64,000 nt of DNA from Deltaproteobacteria bacterium (GCA_003135135.1 PLDK01000044.1:1-64000); one strand, 5' to 3'; counted from the first letter of the stretch, positions 35,717-45,203 are shown. A program made the numbers and translations. The notes: generated from the letters alone by a model not told the origin.

Positions 35717-36622
35717 CTAGGCTCCAATGCGCTGTGGCATGAACTCGCCCGCGAAAGATGACACGCACGCCATGACATGCGTGATCGCATCGGTATCGTA
35801 TTCGTCGCCCGATCGGTACGTTTCGAAACAGGAGTTCAATCGCGCGACGCGCTCCGGCCACGCCTCAGCGGCCTGCAGGCCGACCGAGACGCCGAAGTTA
35901 GTGAAGGCAAATTTCACCGAATGCGCCCCCGGCTCGCGGCAGAAGTAGCCGGGCGGATCGATCCACATTCGGTCAAGTATCGCGAGACTTCGCTCGCGCT
36001 GAACGCGCGCCCATTCTTCCTCAGGGAAGAAGCACGTCATCCACAGCATCATTCCAAGACCGAGGTCTTGAGTGATCACCAGGGTTTCGTAGCTTCGTTC
36101 GACGATGGTTTTCATCTGCCGGATCTCGTCCGCAAGCGCATCTTCATCAAGTAGCCGGTAAACAATGTATCCATGGAACGGATCGAGCGAGCCTGGTCCG
36201 AAGCCTGGATATGGTCCGCTCAAGTCTTCGAGCATTTTCCAGCGCACGCCTCGGCCCGGAATCAGAAAAGCGGGATGGATGTCCTTCACCAGTTGAATCG
36301 CTTTCGCGCGATATTCGGGAACTATCCTGCCCAATCGTGACAGCGCGAAAATCCACATCGCCAGATAGTGAAAGTACTGGCCGTCACGATCCGCGGCTTC
36401 GCCGATTCGCAAGCCGCGCCGGCGTCCCAGCACGCGCTCGACCTCTGCGACGACCCGCTGAGCTTCGTCGAGGAACTTGCTCTGTCCCAGTTTGTGGTAG
36501 AGCGAAACCAACAGAACGACGCCGAAAGCGTCGGTCCATAGGTATCGCATTCCATTGGGCCAGATGCGTTGTTCGCGCATCCAGTCGAGCCTGCTCAATA
36601 CTTTTCTGACATTCGCGGTCAT
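35717..36622 (-). CDS. Uncharacterised protein with alpha/alpha-barrel-like character
   Basis: The 301-residue product is mostly helical, with evenly spaced aromatic-rich segments (WTDAFGVVLLVSLYHKLG, GQYFHYLAMWIFALSRLG, DLGLGMMLWMTCFF, FAFTNFGVSVGLQAAEAWP). This pattern suits an alpha/alpha toroid such as six-hairpin glycosidase-like proteins, but catalytic residues cannot be named and I do not recognise the family. There is no signal peptide. The ATG at 36622 lies 15 bases from the stop of ftsH on the same strand, so the two are probably co-transcribed. Confidence 0.65.
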   Translation of the reverse strand: MTANVRKVLSRLDWMREQRIWPNGMRYLWTDAFGVVLLVSLYHKLGQSKFLDEAQRVVAEVERVLGRRRGLRIGEAADRDGQYFHYLAMWIFALSRLGRIVPEYRAKAIQLVKDIHPAFLIPGRGVRWKMLEDLSGPYPGFGPGSLDPFHGYIVYRLLDEDALADEIRQMKTIVERSYETLVITQDLGLGMMLWMTCFFPEEEWARVQRERSLAILDRMWIDPPGYFCREPGAHSVKFAFTNFGVSVGLQAAEAWPERVARLNSCFETYRSGDEYDTDAITHVMACVSSFAGEFMPQRIGA

Positions 36623-36637
36623 GTCGTATGCCCGGAA

Positions 36638-38644
36638 TTATTTTCGTGAATCTGCGACAATCCTGCCTGTCTGCTCCGATCCTGAATCAACACGCGGACC
36701 AAGGATACGATTCAACTCGTCGGAACCGACGGTCTCCTCGCGCAGCAGCGCTTCTACCAGCCGATCCAGCCGCTCTCTCGAGTCCGTGAGGCAACGGCGG
36801 ACGCCGTCGTGGGTCTCCTGGAGCAGACGCGAGACCTCCTGATCAATTCGGGCCGCGGTCGCTTCGCTGTAATCACGCCCCTGCGAAATCTCGTAACCCA
36901 GGAAAGGTTGCTGCTCGTCAGTCTTGAAAGCCACGAGTCCGAGCTTGCTCATCCCCCATCGGGTCACCATCCGGCGAGCCAGACGGGTTGCTTCCACCAG
37001 GTCGTTCTCCGCGCCGGTGGTCACCTCGTCGAAGACGATCTCCTCCGCAGTGCGCCCGCCCAGCATCACTGCCAGCCGCGCCATCAGATAGGACAGGCTC
37101 AGGTTATGGCGCTCTTCGCCCGGGATCTGCTCCGTCATCCCGAGAGCCTGTCCGTGCGGCACAATCGTCACCTTGTGCACCGGATCCGCCGCCGGCGTCA
37201 TCCACGCGACCACTGCGTGTCCGCACTCGTGATAGGCGACGACGCGCCGCTCGCCTGGATTCACCAGGTGTTTTTGCGCCGCACCCATCCGAACCTTGTC
37301 TTCACTCTCTTCGAAATCGGCCATGGTAACCGCCGGACGATTATTTCTCGCCGCGGTAAGCGCGGCCTCATTGCAAAGGTTCGCCAGGTCCGCCCCGCTC
37401 ATCCCTATGGTGCTGCGCGCGAGAGTAGCCAAATCGACGTCGGTGGAAAGTCGCAGCTTGCGCGTGTGGATGCGCAAGATGCCTTCGCGCCCTGTTTTGT
37501 CCGGAAGACCAATCACTACCTGACGATCGAAACGCCCCGGCCGCAGCAGTGCCGGATCGAGAACGTCCGGCCGATTGGTCGCCGCGAGAATGATAACCTC
37601 GAAGCGCTCGTCAAAACCGTCGAGTTCGCCCAATAGCTGGTTGAGCGTCTGTTCGCGCTCGTCGTTCACGGTGCCCAGGCCGGCGCCGCGTCGGCGTCCA
37701 ACCGCGTCGAGCTCATCGATAAACACGATCGACGGCGCCGCCGCTTTGGCTTGCTGGAAGAGATCTCGTACGCGGCTCGCTCCTACGCCGACGAACATCT
37801 CGATGAACTCGGCGGCATTGAGGCTGAAGAACGGTACCTCCGCTTCGCCGGCTACTGCGCGTGCCATAAGAGTTTTGCCGGTTCCCGGCGCTCCGACCAG
37901 CAGCACGCCTTTGGGAATTCGTGCCCCCAAGTCGTGGTACTTTTGAGGGTGCTTCAGGAAATCAACCTCCTCCTGAAGCTCGGCCTTGGCCTCGTCCGCT
38001 CCTGCCACGTCATTGAAAGTGACCTTTGGCTGCTCGCTGCTGTAGCGCTTTGCCCTGGTCCGTCCAAAACCGAACATCCCTGATTGACTACGCACGGCCC
38101 GGTTGCTCAGCCACCAGAAGAATCCGAACAGAAGTATCAGCGGCCCCCATGTGAACAGCAGCTCGATGAACCAAGGAGTTGAAGACGACGACACGTCTAC
38201 GACGACATGGTGTTCTATGAGCAGAGGCATCATGCCGGGGTCGCCGACGGTCGCGGGAAAAGTCGTGCTGAATTCGCTGTATGCTGCGGTGGCTTGTGCC
38301 GCAGCGCCCGGGCGCATGGCGGTTGGAGATGCCGAAGGCGGCTGCGTGGGTTTCGACGATGGCGCGGTGGGAGATTCGGGCTGCGGCCAAATAAGCTGTT
38401 TTACAAATTTCCCTTCGATCACGTCGCCGGCGATGTGAACCGACCGGACATTGTCCTGGCGTATTTGGGCGAGAAAAACGGAATAGGGAATGTGTGCCTT
38501 GGATTGCGACGGCGGCCACAATCCGGTCACGTACCAGATCAGCACCGCCAGAGATATCAGCCACCAGAACAGGACGCCGCGCGGGAGCGGCGGTTGCCCC
38601 GTCCCCGTCGTTCTCTTTTCTGGTTTCCCTTCCTGCTGCGCCAT
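36638..38644 (-). CDS. ftsH: ATP-dependent zinc metalloprotease FtsH, variant
   Basis: The 668-residue product is a membrane-anchored AAA+ protease. Helices lie at about 24-42 and 160-178 around a periplasmic loop. The AAA module has Walker A GAPGTGKT (251-258), Walker [12 protein letters not shown] and the second region of homology with [18 protein letters not shown]. The zinc site reads HECGH rather than the usual HEAGH, and the later aspartate is in [12 protein letters not shown] proline/serine/alanine-rich stretch at about 87-121 enlarges the periplasmic loop. The ATG at 38644 with GAAGGA upstream was chosen over one three codons before it. This may be a second, specialised FtsH copy rather than the housekeeping one. 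Confidence 0.9.
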   Translation of the reverse strand: MAQQEGKPEKRTTGTGQPPLPRGVLFWWLISLAVLIWYVTGLWPPSQSKAHIPYSVFLAQIRQDNVRSVHIAGDVIEGKFVKQLIWPQPESPTAPSSKPTQPPSASPTAMRPGAAAQATAAYSEFSTTFPATVGDPGMMPLLIEHHVVVDVSSSSTPWFIELLFTWGPLILLFGFFWWLSNRAVRSQSGMFGFGRTRAKRYSSEQPKVTFNDVAGADEAKAELQEEVDFLKHPQKYHDLGARIPKGVLLVGAPGTGKTLMARAVAGEAEVPFFSLNAAEFIEMFVGVGASRVRDLFQQAKAAAPSIVFIDELDAVGRRRGAGLGTVNDEREQTLNQLLGELDGFDERFEVIILAATNRPDVLDPALLRPGRFDRQVVIGLPDKTGREGILRIHTRKLRLSTDVDLATLARSTIGMSGADLANLCNEAALTAARNNRPAVTMADFEESEDKVRMGAAQKHLVNPGERRVVAYHECGHAVVAWMTPAADPVHKVTIVPHGQALGMTEQIPGEERHNLSLSYLMARLAVMLGGRTAEEIVFDEVTTGAENDLVEATRLARRMVTRWGMSKLGLVAFKTDEQQPFLGYEISQGRDYSEATAARIDQEVSRLLQETHDGVRRCLTDSRERLDRLVEALLREETVGSDELNRILGPRVDSGSEQTGRIVADSRK

Positions 38645-38742
38645 TTGCCGCATCCTTCGCCCATTGCAACGTTCACAAGATGGCACATCTGAAGTCAATC
38701 TATCCTACGCCAAATCGCACGTGGACAAATCCGAAAATGTAA

Positions 38743-39336
38743 TTAATCGGCTTTGAGGAGCGCGCCGACGAGGCGTTCAAGCACGTGGCGCGCGCGGGGC
38801 AAGGAAAGCTTCTGATTCTTGCGCAATCGCCGCCAGGTCTCAAAACTCAAGACGAGATCAAGGCTCTCGAAGAACAAGGCATCGTCGCGCTTGTCCTTTG
38901 GGACCAGGCGGCTAAGCGCGGCACGTTGCTCGCGTGTCATCTCGGCCACTTGACCGGCGAGAAACGGAGAATGATGGCGGTGAACGTCCGCCGCGATCTT
39001 GAACGGCATGATGCGCTCGAAGATGCCGATGCGACGGTCGATCAATTCACCGAGCTGCGCCTTCCATTCGCCGGCGGAGAAGGGACGATCGACCATTGGA
39101 CGAATTTCGGCGGTCATCACCGCATCGATCTGCTGGTACAGGCTTTCCATATTGTCAAAGTGGCGAAACACCGTACGCAACCCCACGCCGGCGCGTGCGG
39201 CGACGGCTTCCGCACTGGGCGTAACCTGGCCAGCCCCGACGAGTTCCAGCATCGCGCGTACGATACGCTCGCGGCTTGCTTCGCTGCGCTGGCGCCGGCC
39301 ATCGGTCTGTTCGCGTGTGGGTGTGTCTATATTCAT
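38743..39336 (-). CDS. TetR/AcrR family transcriptional regulator
   Basis: The 197-residue product has an N-terminal helix-turn-helix (ASRERIVRAMLELVGAGQVTPS, VAARAGVGLRTVFRHFDNMESLYQQI) and a helical ligand-binding C-terminal domain. It should repress nearby genes and be released by a small hydrophobic ligand. It is the last gene of a minus-strand run with two glutathione transferase-like genes, separated from the nearer by nine bases. The palindrome at 41554-41580 between this operon and the thiolase gene is the likely target site; that link is inference. Confidence 0.85.
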   Translation of the reverse strand: MNIDTPTREQTDGRRQRSEASRERIVRAMLELVGAGQVTPSAEAVAARAGVGLRTVFRHFDNMESLYQQIDAVMTAEIRPMVDRPFSAGEWKAQLGELIDRRIGIFERIMPFKIAADVHRHHSPFLAGQVAEMTREQRAALSRLVPKDKRDDALFFESLDLVLSFETWRRLRKNQKLSLPRARHVLERLVGALLKAD

Positions 39337-39345
39337 CGTCCCGCT

Positions 39346-40500
39346 TCAGTCAGTAGCCGAGCCTGGGTTGCGGACTTTGCCAGCGTCGGCCGGCCACGGC
39401 TCCCGTTCCCACGGCGGTCCAAAAGGGCGGTTGAGAGCGGGACGCGGCGGTGCGCTGTAGTTCGGCAGCGTGCCGGCATGATCGGCGTAGTCCGCGAAGA
39501 AGGAAAGAATTCCCGCGCGCGCCAGAACCGCGTCGAGCGCATCGCTGCGATACTTTACATAACGGGCGAGCAGAGTTGCGCGGGCTTCGGCGAGAAACGG
39601 CGTGATCGCGATTTCGATCCGCTGCCCGCCTGCGAATGCGAGCTGCGCTTTGCCGTCCGCCGCCGCACGGCTGACCCACGGCAGGTAGAAGCGGGCTAGT
39701 TCGGCGAGAATTGCGATCAGCGTCTCCGGCACCTCTCCGGGCGCCATCCAATCGCCGAACTGTGCATCCTCAGGCTCCATGAGGCGATGAGTGAGCGTGA
39801 CGATCGCCGGCGCGTCCGCATCGACCCATCGCCGGCACAACGGATCGTTGATGAAATGCGCCGCGTTGCCGCCGAAGAACGCGAAATCCGCCCGCGACGG
39901 ACGCCCGCCCAGAAGAGACGGATACGCTGCGAGATGAGCACCCGTCACCCGAAACCACGGCCGCAGAATTTCCCCGATCCACGAATCGATATTCGCGGCC
40001 GTCACGCCAAAGGGCTCGCAGGTCGCGGTGACGTGCGCCTTCACGACAGCGTATGCCTGGTCGCACGGAAGGTGCAACTCATGGGTCGCGTCGCGCGCAA
40101 GCTCCCATCCGCCAACCCGATGGTTCTCCTCATAAAACCATCGCGATCCGACCGCAGGGCGATAGAACCATTCGTCGAGCGCATCTTCGAGGACGTAGCC
40201 GATAAAGCCCAGCACCGGATCGTTGGGAAACACGGGTGGCTGGGGAAAGCGCGACTCCAGATGATGGATCATCGCGGTCGTGTCCCACATGAAGTTACCG
40301 TCGGGGGTCGTCACGACGGGCATCGCGCCCGGCCATCGGGCCTCGCGCGCTGCGCGGTTTGCGCCTGCGAATCGCCGCAGCAGGTATGGGATACCCTTGT
40401 AGTCGAGGTAACCGGTGAGCTTGCGCGTGAAGTAGGACTGCCTCATCCCATACACGCGATAGCTCGCGGCGCGAGGCTTGCGGTCAGACGCCGTCGCCAA
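39346..40500 (-). CDS. Glutathione S-transferase family protein
   Basis: The 384-residue product has a thioredoxin-like GST N-terminal domain (YRVYGMRQSYFTRKLTGYLDYKGIPYLL, MPVVTTPDG, DTTAMIHHLESRFPQPPVFP) and a long helical C-terminal part containing GGRPSRADFAFFGGNAAHF. The start is TTG at 40500, two bases after the stop of the upstream GST-like gene. A later ATG would delete the first beta strand of the fold, so the TTG is preferred. Such enlarged proteins with metaxin-like C-terminal parts may not use glutathione. It is about 50 residues longer than its neighbour, which is a likely paralogue. Confidence 0.8.
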   Translation of the reverse strand: MATASDRKPRAASYRVYGMRQSYFTRKLTGYLDYKGIPYLLRRFAGANRAAREARWPGAMPVVTTPDGNFMWDTTAMIHHLESRFPQPPVFPNDPVLGFIGYVLEDALDEWFYRPAVGSRWFYEENHRVGGWELARDATHELHLPCDQAYAVVKAHVTATCEPFGVTAANIDSWIGEILRPWFRVTGAHLAAYPSLLGGRPSRADFAFFGGNAAHFINDPLCRRWVDADAPAIVTLTHRLMEPEDAQFGDWMAPGEVPETLIAILAELARFYLPWVSRAAADGKAQLAFAGGQRIEIAITPFLAEARATLLARYVKYRSDALDAVLARAGILSFFADYADHAGTLPNYSAPPRPALNRPFGPPWEREPWPADAGKVRNPGSATD

Positions 40501-40502
40501 GG

Positions 40503-41501
40503 TCAGCCACGCAGCCCGGCAAGACAGCCCGCACGATCGAGGACTGCGTCAATAGCTCGCTTGTCGGGCAGCGCGGCGTATTTTCCGCGCAGCGCACCGA
40601 GAGATTTGGCGTGATATTTCTGCGGCTTCTGAGTCCACGTGCGGCCGGCCAGCTCGACGCTGAATTCCTCGCGCCCGTCGACAATAGCGCTCGCGTTGGC
40701 TGTCGTCCACGGCATGAACAACCGGCCGACCTGCCGCTCCAGCAGCGGCATCAGCGTTGGCTCGAGACTCGTCCAATCCTCGAAATCACCTTCCGCTCGC
40801 GGCCACAGCATTCGATGGATCCACGCCAGGACATTCGTGGCGCGCGCTTCGATGATCGCGCCGGGCGTAGGATCGGTCCATAGGTTGTAGATCTGACCCC
40901 ACATTGCGAAGTCGCCGAAGGCGGGCCGCGCGCCGAAGAGATAGGCCCGGTTCGTCAGATGCGTCTCAAGCATCGCAAGCGTCTCGCAGAAGGAGTCTTC
41001 GATCTGGGGCGCGGTCTGTGCGCTCGAGCCAACAAACCAGACTCGCCCGACCATTCGCTCACGCACCTGCGCGATCATGGTGGAGAGCTGTTCGTCGTCG
41101 GCCGCCGGCATCAACATACGTGCGATTCGTCCTGCGCAGCTGAGCTGATCGACATCGCGCGCCCACCGATAATGGAACATCCACTTGTTGCCCCATTCGT
41201 CGCCGAACTCCTCTAACAAGACCGAGACGAAGGCGGCAACCGGATCCGACGGATGAATCGACGGTTGAGGATGCACAGATTCCATGCGCTCGATTATCGG
41301 CGTCGAGTCCTGAAGGGCTTCGTTCTGAGGCGTAACGACCAGCGGCACGATCGGGAGCCGGGCGTATTTCTGGTATTCGGCGTGGCTATCGGCGTTGCGA
41401 ATGATCCACTGGTGCGGAATTCCTTTGTAGCGGAAATAGGAACGAACCTTCACCGAGTAAGGAGACAGCTCGGCGCCGAAGATACGATATCTGTCCGCCA
41501 T
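40503..41501 (-). CDS. Glutathione S-transferase family protein
   Basis: The 332-residue product begins with the GST thioredoxin-like fold: YRIFGAELSPYSVKVRSYFRYKGIPHQW, then LPIVPLVVTPQNEALQDSTPIIERM. A helical domain with GARPAFGDFAMWGQIYNLWTDP follows. GAGGAA lies before the ATG. It heads a three-gene minus-strand operon with another GST-like protein and a TetR regulator. The arrangement suggests an inducible response to or breakdown of an electrophilic or hydrophobic compound. Whether glutathione is the thiol is unknown, because many bacteria of this metabolic type use other thiols. Confidence 0.8.
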   Translation of the reverse strand: MADRYRIFGAELSPYSVKVRSYFRYKGIPHQWIIRNADSHAEYQKYARLPIVPLVVTPQNEALQDSTPIIERMESVHPQPSIHPSDPVAAFVSVLLEEFGDEWGNKWMFHYRWARDVDQLSCAGRIARMLMPAADDEQLSTMIAQVRERMVGRVWFVGSSAQTAPQIEDSFCETLAMLETHLTNRAYLFGARPAFGDFAMWGQIYNLWTDPTPGAIIEARATNVLAWIHRMLWPRAEGDFEDWTSLEPTLMPLLERQVGRLFMPWTTANASAIVDGREEFSVELAGRTWTQKPQKYHAKSLGALRGKYAALPDKRAIDAVLDRAGCLAGLRG

Positions 41502-41553
41502 TTGGCTTATTCCTCTGCTGGACTGCCTGTGACAACAGGCTCGCGCAGGCTAA

Positions 41554-41580
41554 TATATTGGCATATCAAATGTCAATATA
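41554..41580. promoter_or_regulatory. 27-base inverted repeat, candidate TetR operator
   Basis: The arms TATATTGGCAT and ATGTCAATATA pair at 10 of 11 positions around the five-base centre ATCAA. The stretch is A+T-rich within a GC-rich spacer and lies between the GST operon (start 41501) and the thiolase gene (start 41692), which face away from each other. Its size and symmetry fit a TetR-dimer operator, and the TetR gene is the third gene of the GST operon. It may overlap both promoters. Confidence 0.6.
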
Positions 41581-41691
41581 TGAAGACCCTTTGGAAGAGT
41601 TGCGAATATCGGCGAGGGGCGACATTATGCAGGTCAACAACCGCATCCGACGCGATCACGGTGAGTGCGCGCGGAAAGCAAGGAGTTCCTT

Positions 41692-42876
41692 ATGAGAGAA
41701 GCCGTTATCGTAGCCACCGCCCGCACGCCGATCGGCAAAGCGTATCGCGGCGCGTTCAATGATATCGAGTCGCCGTCGATGGCGGCGCCGATTATTCTTG
41801 AGGCAATCAAGCGCGCCCGCGTCGAACCGGGCGAGATCGACGACCTGATCATGGGCGCCGCGATCCAGCAGGGAAGCCAGGGATTCAACGTCGCGCGCCA
41901 ATGCGCAATGGCCGCGGGGCTGCCGAAAAGCGTCGCAGGCCAGAGCGTGGACCGGCAGTGCTCATCGGGCCTGATGAGCATCTCGATGGCGGCGAAGCAG
42001 ATCATGGTCGATGGCATGCAGACGGTGGTCGCGGGCGGAGTCGAGTCGATCAGCCTGGTGCAAAATTCGCACATGAACGCATACCGCCAGGGCGATCCAC
42101 TGGTCCTCAAGAACGCGCCGGCGGTGTACATGGCGATGATCGATACCGCGGAGATCGTCTCGAAGCGCTACAAGATCTCCCGCGAAGCTCAGGACCAGTA
42201 TTCTTTCCAGAGTCAGCAGCGAACCTTCGCCGCGCAGGAGGCCGGACGTTTCAATAACGAGATCGTCAGCACCACTGCTACCAAGCGCTTCGATGATAAG
42301 AAGACCGGCGAGACCACGCACCAGCAGGTCACGCTCGAGCGCGACGAATGCAACCGCCCCGGCACCACTCTGGACGGCTTGCTCTCGCTGCCGCCGGTAA
42401 GGGGTCCGGGAAATTTCATCACCGCGGGCAACGCAAGCCAGCTCTCCGACGGCGCCTCAGTCTGCGTGTTGATGGAACGCGCGCAGGCCGAGAAGCGCGG
42501 GCTGCATCCGCTCGGCATCTATCGCGGGATGGCGGTGGCGGGATGCGAACCCGACGAGATGGGTATCGGGCCGGTGTTCGCGGTGCCCAAGCTGCTGGAG
42601 CGTAACCACCTCAAGATGGACGACATCGGGCTGTGGGAACTCAACGAAGCGTTTGCGTGCCAGGTCATATATTGCCGCGACCGGCTGGGCATCCCGGACG
42701 AGCGGCTGAACGTCGACGGTGGCGCGGTCTCGATCGGTCATCCGTACGGGATGAGCGGCTCGCGGATGACTGGACATGCGCTCATCGAGGGCAAGCGGCG
42801 CGGAGTGAAATACGTTGTGATCACGATGTGCGTCGGCGGCGGAATGGGCGCGGCCGGCCTGTTCGAAGTGGCATAA
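41692..42876 (+). CDS. Acetyl-CoA C-acyltransferase (thiolase)
   Basis: The 394-residue product is a thiolase that cleaves 3-ketoacyl-CoA or condenses acyl-CoA. It has [20 protein letters not shown] at the start, the acyl-forming cysteine in [20 protein letters not shown], the NEAFACQ segment with its conserved asparagine, [17 protein letters not shown] with its histidine, and a final [17 protein letters not shown] with the second catalytic cysteine. AAGGAG precedes the ATG at 41692. It is divergent from the GST/TetR operon across the palindrome at 41554-41580, and may be under the same regulator. A hairpin terminator follows. Confidence 0.93.
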   Translation: MREAVIVATARTPIGKAYRGAFNDIESPSMAAPIILEAIKRARVEPGEIDDLIMGAAIQQGSQGFNVARQCAMAAGLPKSVAGQSVDRQCSSGLMSISMAAKQIMVDGMQTVVAGGVESISLVQNSHMNAYRQGDPLVLKNAPAVYMAMIDTAEIVSKRYKISREAQDQYSFQSQQRTFAAQEAGRFNNEIVSTTATKRFDDKKTGETTHQQVTLERDECNRPGTTLDGLLSLPPVRGPGNFITAGNASQLSDGASVCVLMERAQAEKRGLHPLGIYRGMAVAGCEPDEMGIGPVFAVPKLLERNHLKMDDIGLWELNEAFACQVIYCRDRLGIPDERLNVDGGAVSIGHPYGMSGSRMTGHALIEGKRRGVKYVVITMCVGGGMGAAGLFEVA

Positions 42877-42883
42877 GGATCCA

Positions 42884-42902
42884 GGGGGGGAATCGCCCCC
42901 CC
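42884..42902 (+). terminator. Rho-independent-type terminator after thiolase
   Basis: Seven G bases, a five-base loop (AATCG) and seven C bases form a perfect strong stem eight bases after the thiolase stop. A moderately T-rich stretch (ATTTCCGATTTCTTATTT) follows. It fits an intrinsic terminator for the thiolase transcript. Confidence 0.65.
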
Positions 42903-42929
42903 GATTTCCGATTTCTTATTTGTCGCGCC

Positions 42930-43088
42930 ATTGCGACCTGGTGCCGCGAGCGCTAGCGCATCATTGGGGCCGTCACCGATCATCGCGACGAGCTTGCCGT
43001 CGGCCTGCTGCTTAGTGACATCTGCCGTGTGATCGAGCCTCAGGATGGCGGTGCTTTCCGGCCGAACGCTTTCGATCAATTCGTGCAC
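42930..43088 (-). pseudogene. Fragment of a P-type ATPase gene
   Basis: A minus-strand frame contains QADGKLVAMIGDGPNDALAL, which matches the hinge motif of P-type cation pumps (usual form VAMxGDGxNDAPAL). The residues before it (ESTAILRLDHTADVT) do not belong next to this motif in an intact pump, and the rest of the roughly 700-residue protein is missing. It appears to be a rearranged remnant. The neighbouring 43089-43387 shows no gene. Confidence 0.45.
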
Positions 43089-43387
43089 AATTCGCGTAGC
43101 GGCACCGTCGGCCTCGGTATGACTTCCTTATGCCGGCGGCGCACATAACAGTTCCTTTTGAATTGAGGCGAGTTTGCATTTTGAAACGTCCCAACACTGC
43201 CCAATCCGAATGCAACGCGATCTGACGCGCAAGCGGGAGAATCCTGAAGAGTTGCGCGCCTTTCGATCGGCCAATCCGGCGCCCCCGTTGCAACCGCAGC
43301 ACCGGAGGCCGTACCACTGGTGGCGTGGAATTTGCTGTGTATATCGTCGAGCAAGCGAAGCGTCGTCATGCTTGACGAAGCCTATCG

Positions 43388-43945
43388 ATGAAATCGAATC
43401 GAGAAATTCAACCACGTCCTTCGACTGCCTTCTTTGGCGCAAAGGTCGACGAGATCTCATTTATGCGACTGCATCAAAGGGACCTGTTTGCTGCGCTGGG
43501 CAACCCCGTGCATGGAGGCGCCCTATTTTCGGCGACGCAGGAAGGCGCAGCCCGCACCAGGCGGAAGATGGCCTTCGCGGCGGAGGAAATGCGCCACCAG
43601 TTCGCGATTGAGAGCCTGGAAAAACCTGGGGCCTTGCGCCCACAGCCCTATCTATATACTTGCGTTCGCTGCAAATGGATTTTCAGGCTCAATGATTCGC
43701 GTGGCTCGATCATAGCCCTGGACGGGTTGGGCAGGCACTTACCCGAACCCGAAAACGCCAAACGCATAGTGACCTTCCACCGAGGACCATGTCCCGCCTT
43801 TCGGGTGTTCGAGGATTTCGCGCCTGAGATTCAGCGCGAAAGGCGACCTCATAGCTATCTTCCGAGACTTATGGATGCTTTACGCAGTCTCACTAAAGGT
43901 AGCCGTCGAGGCCATCGTCGCGCGGAACAAACGGCGGCTTCCTAG
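43388..43945 (+). CDS. Hypothetical protein with CxxC motif
   Basis: A 185-codon frame. The central part looks conserved: PYLYTCVRCKWIFRLND, then RGSIIALDGLGRHLPEPE and VTFHRGPCPAFRVFED. The TCVRC pair and the later GPCPAF cysteine could form a zinc site. The first 60 codons are less convincing, and an internal ATG at 43463 is an alternative start; neither has a good ribosome-binding site. No signal or membrane segment is present. I do not know the family. It lies alone in a gene-poor stretch between the thiolase and the Ehr-type operon. Confidence 0.5.
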   Translation: MKSNREIQPRPSTAFFGAKVDEISFMRLHQRDLFAALGNPVHGGALFSATQEGAARTRRKMAFAAEEMRHQFAIESLEKPGALRPQPYLYTCVRCKWIFRLNDSRGSIIALDGLGRHLPEPENAKRIVTFHRGPCPAFRVFEDFAPEIQRERRPHSYLPRLMDALRSLTKGSRRGHRRAEQTAAS

Positions 43946-44498
43946 CACCTGGTAAGTCCAAGGGGCCGCGCGTTTAGCCTCGAGCGGCTCGCTGCTTTTT
44001 CTCTGTCGTGATCGGCTGCATTTTCCTTGCGCAGTCGGCTCACCAATTCGAGCGCGATTCCTCTCCACTGGCGAAGAAACCCGTCGGCGAGCGCCGATAA
44101 GTCAGGTTCCGTTCAAAATTAGGAAACGATTAGTGTCGGACGCATTCTGCTTGATGAGATCCGTCGCTGCGGGTGTCTCTTTCAACAACCTGTGGTTGGC
44201 CCGGAAGAAGGCTCCGTTGTTTTACGGATTGTGTTTGACAAGGTCGCTGAATTACGTCAAACTTCCTGAAAATACCGTGAATTACCTTGTTGTGTAAGCT
44301 ACCGACCGGAGCGAACTGCTGATAGAAACAGCTTAATGCTCGGTCTGGCACGTATAACCGCCTCGTTTCCGTAACGCGGCACGATGGCTAAGCCGCGCCC
44401 GAGTGCCGAATCCAAGCAAGAGCAGAATTTTCTTTGAAACCTGCGGCGCTGAAAGAACTACCGGCTATTAACCTGCCGCACGGCGGAGAACTGTCGTT
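43946..44498. other. Gene-poor stretch upstream of the Ehr-type operon
   Basis: About 550 bases without a convincing gene, A+T-richer than the surroundings in its second half (44220-44300). It probably holds the promoter of the operon starting at 44499. A TGGCACG sequence at 44345-44351 resembles the -24 half of a sigma-54 promoter, but the GC of the -12 half is one base too far away, so I do not call it. Confidence 0.4.
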
Positions 44499-45203
44499 AT
44501 GCACTTGAACGTCAGGGAAGTGTCGAAACTGCTGCAGGTCTCAGAGAAGAAAGTTTACGACTGGATCAAGCGCGGAATCCTAAGAGCCGATCGCGTCAAT
44601 GACCAGTACCGGTTGCATCGTAGCGATCTGCTGGAACGGACGTCGTCGCGCGAAATAGACATCCCGGCGCAGATTTTCGAAGTTCCCTCTTCTGCCGGAG
44701 TTTTTATGCCTCGACTGGCCGCGGCGCTGAACGCGGGTGGCATTTTCTATGGACTGCAGGGCGACGATAAGGCGGCAGTTCTAGGCGCCATCGTGAACAG
44801 TCTGGCGCTGCCGTCGAACATCGATCGAGAATCGCTCACGCAACTCCTACTGGCGCGCGAGGCGCTTGGTTCAACCGCGATCGGCGAGGGCATCGCCATC
44901 CCTCACGTCCGCAGACCAATCCTGTTGAACATCTCCAGTCCGGCGATCTCGTTGTGCTTTCTCGAGAAGCCCGTTGATTTCGGCGCTTTCGACGGCCAGC
45001 CGGTCTTCGCTATTTTCCTGCTAATCAGCCCAACCGCCCGCATGCATCTTCATCTGCTGTCGCGTCTTTCATTCGCATTGCACGACTCGCAGTTGAAGGC
45101 GGCTCTGGTGCACCGGGCGGCGCGCGACGAAATCCTTGCCGAGTTTGAGCGCGTGGAGCGCGCGATGAAGGAACCGCACGTCGAAGCGGAGGATCACGCC
45201 TGA
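44499..45203 (+). CDS. Excisionase-type HTH / PTS EIIA-Ntr fusion regulator
   Basis: The 234-residue product joins two parts. Residues 1-48 are an excisionase/MerR-type helix-turn-helix (LNVREVSKLLQVSEKKVYDWIKRG, QYRLHRSDLLE). Residues 75-225 are an EIIA-Ntr/fructose-type PTS domain, with the phosphorylatable histidine at 136 in STAIGEGIAIPHVRRP. It could pass phosphorylation state to DNA binding or sense metabolic state. It is the first gene of the run leading into the hydrogenase-4-like complex, with the next ATG three bases after its stop, so it probably controls or tunes that operon. No other PTS protein is in the window. Confidence 0.85.
   Translation: MHLNVREVSKLLQVSEKKVYDWIKRGILRADRVNDQYRLHRSDLLERTSSREIDIPAQIFEVPSSAGVFMPRLAAALNAGGIFYGLQGDDKAAVLGAIVNSLALPSNIDRESLTQLLLAREALGSTAIGEGIAIPHVRRPILLNISSPAISLCFLEKPVDFGAFDGQPVFAIFLLISPTARMHLHLLSRLSFALHDSQLKAALVHRAARDEILAEFERVERAMKEPHVEAEDHA

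Noticed and set aside
44335-44365. Sigma-54-type promoter upstream of the EIIA fusion gene
   Set aside because: TGGCACG is present, but the GC of the -12 element is one base out of place and the rest of the element does not match.
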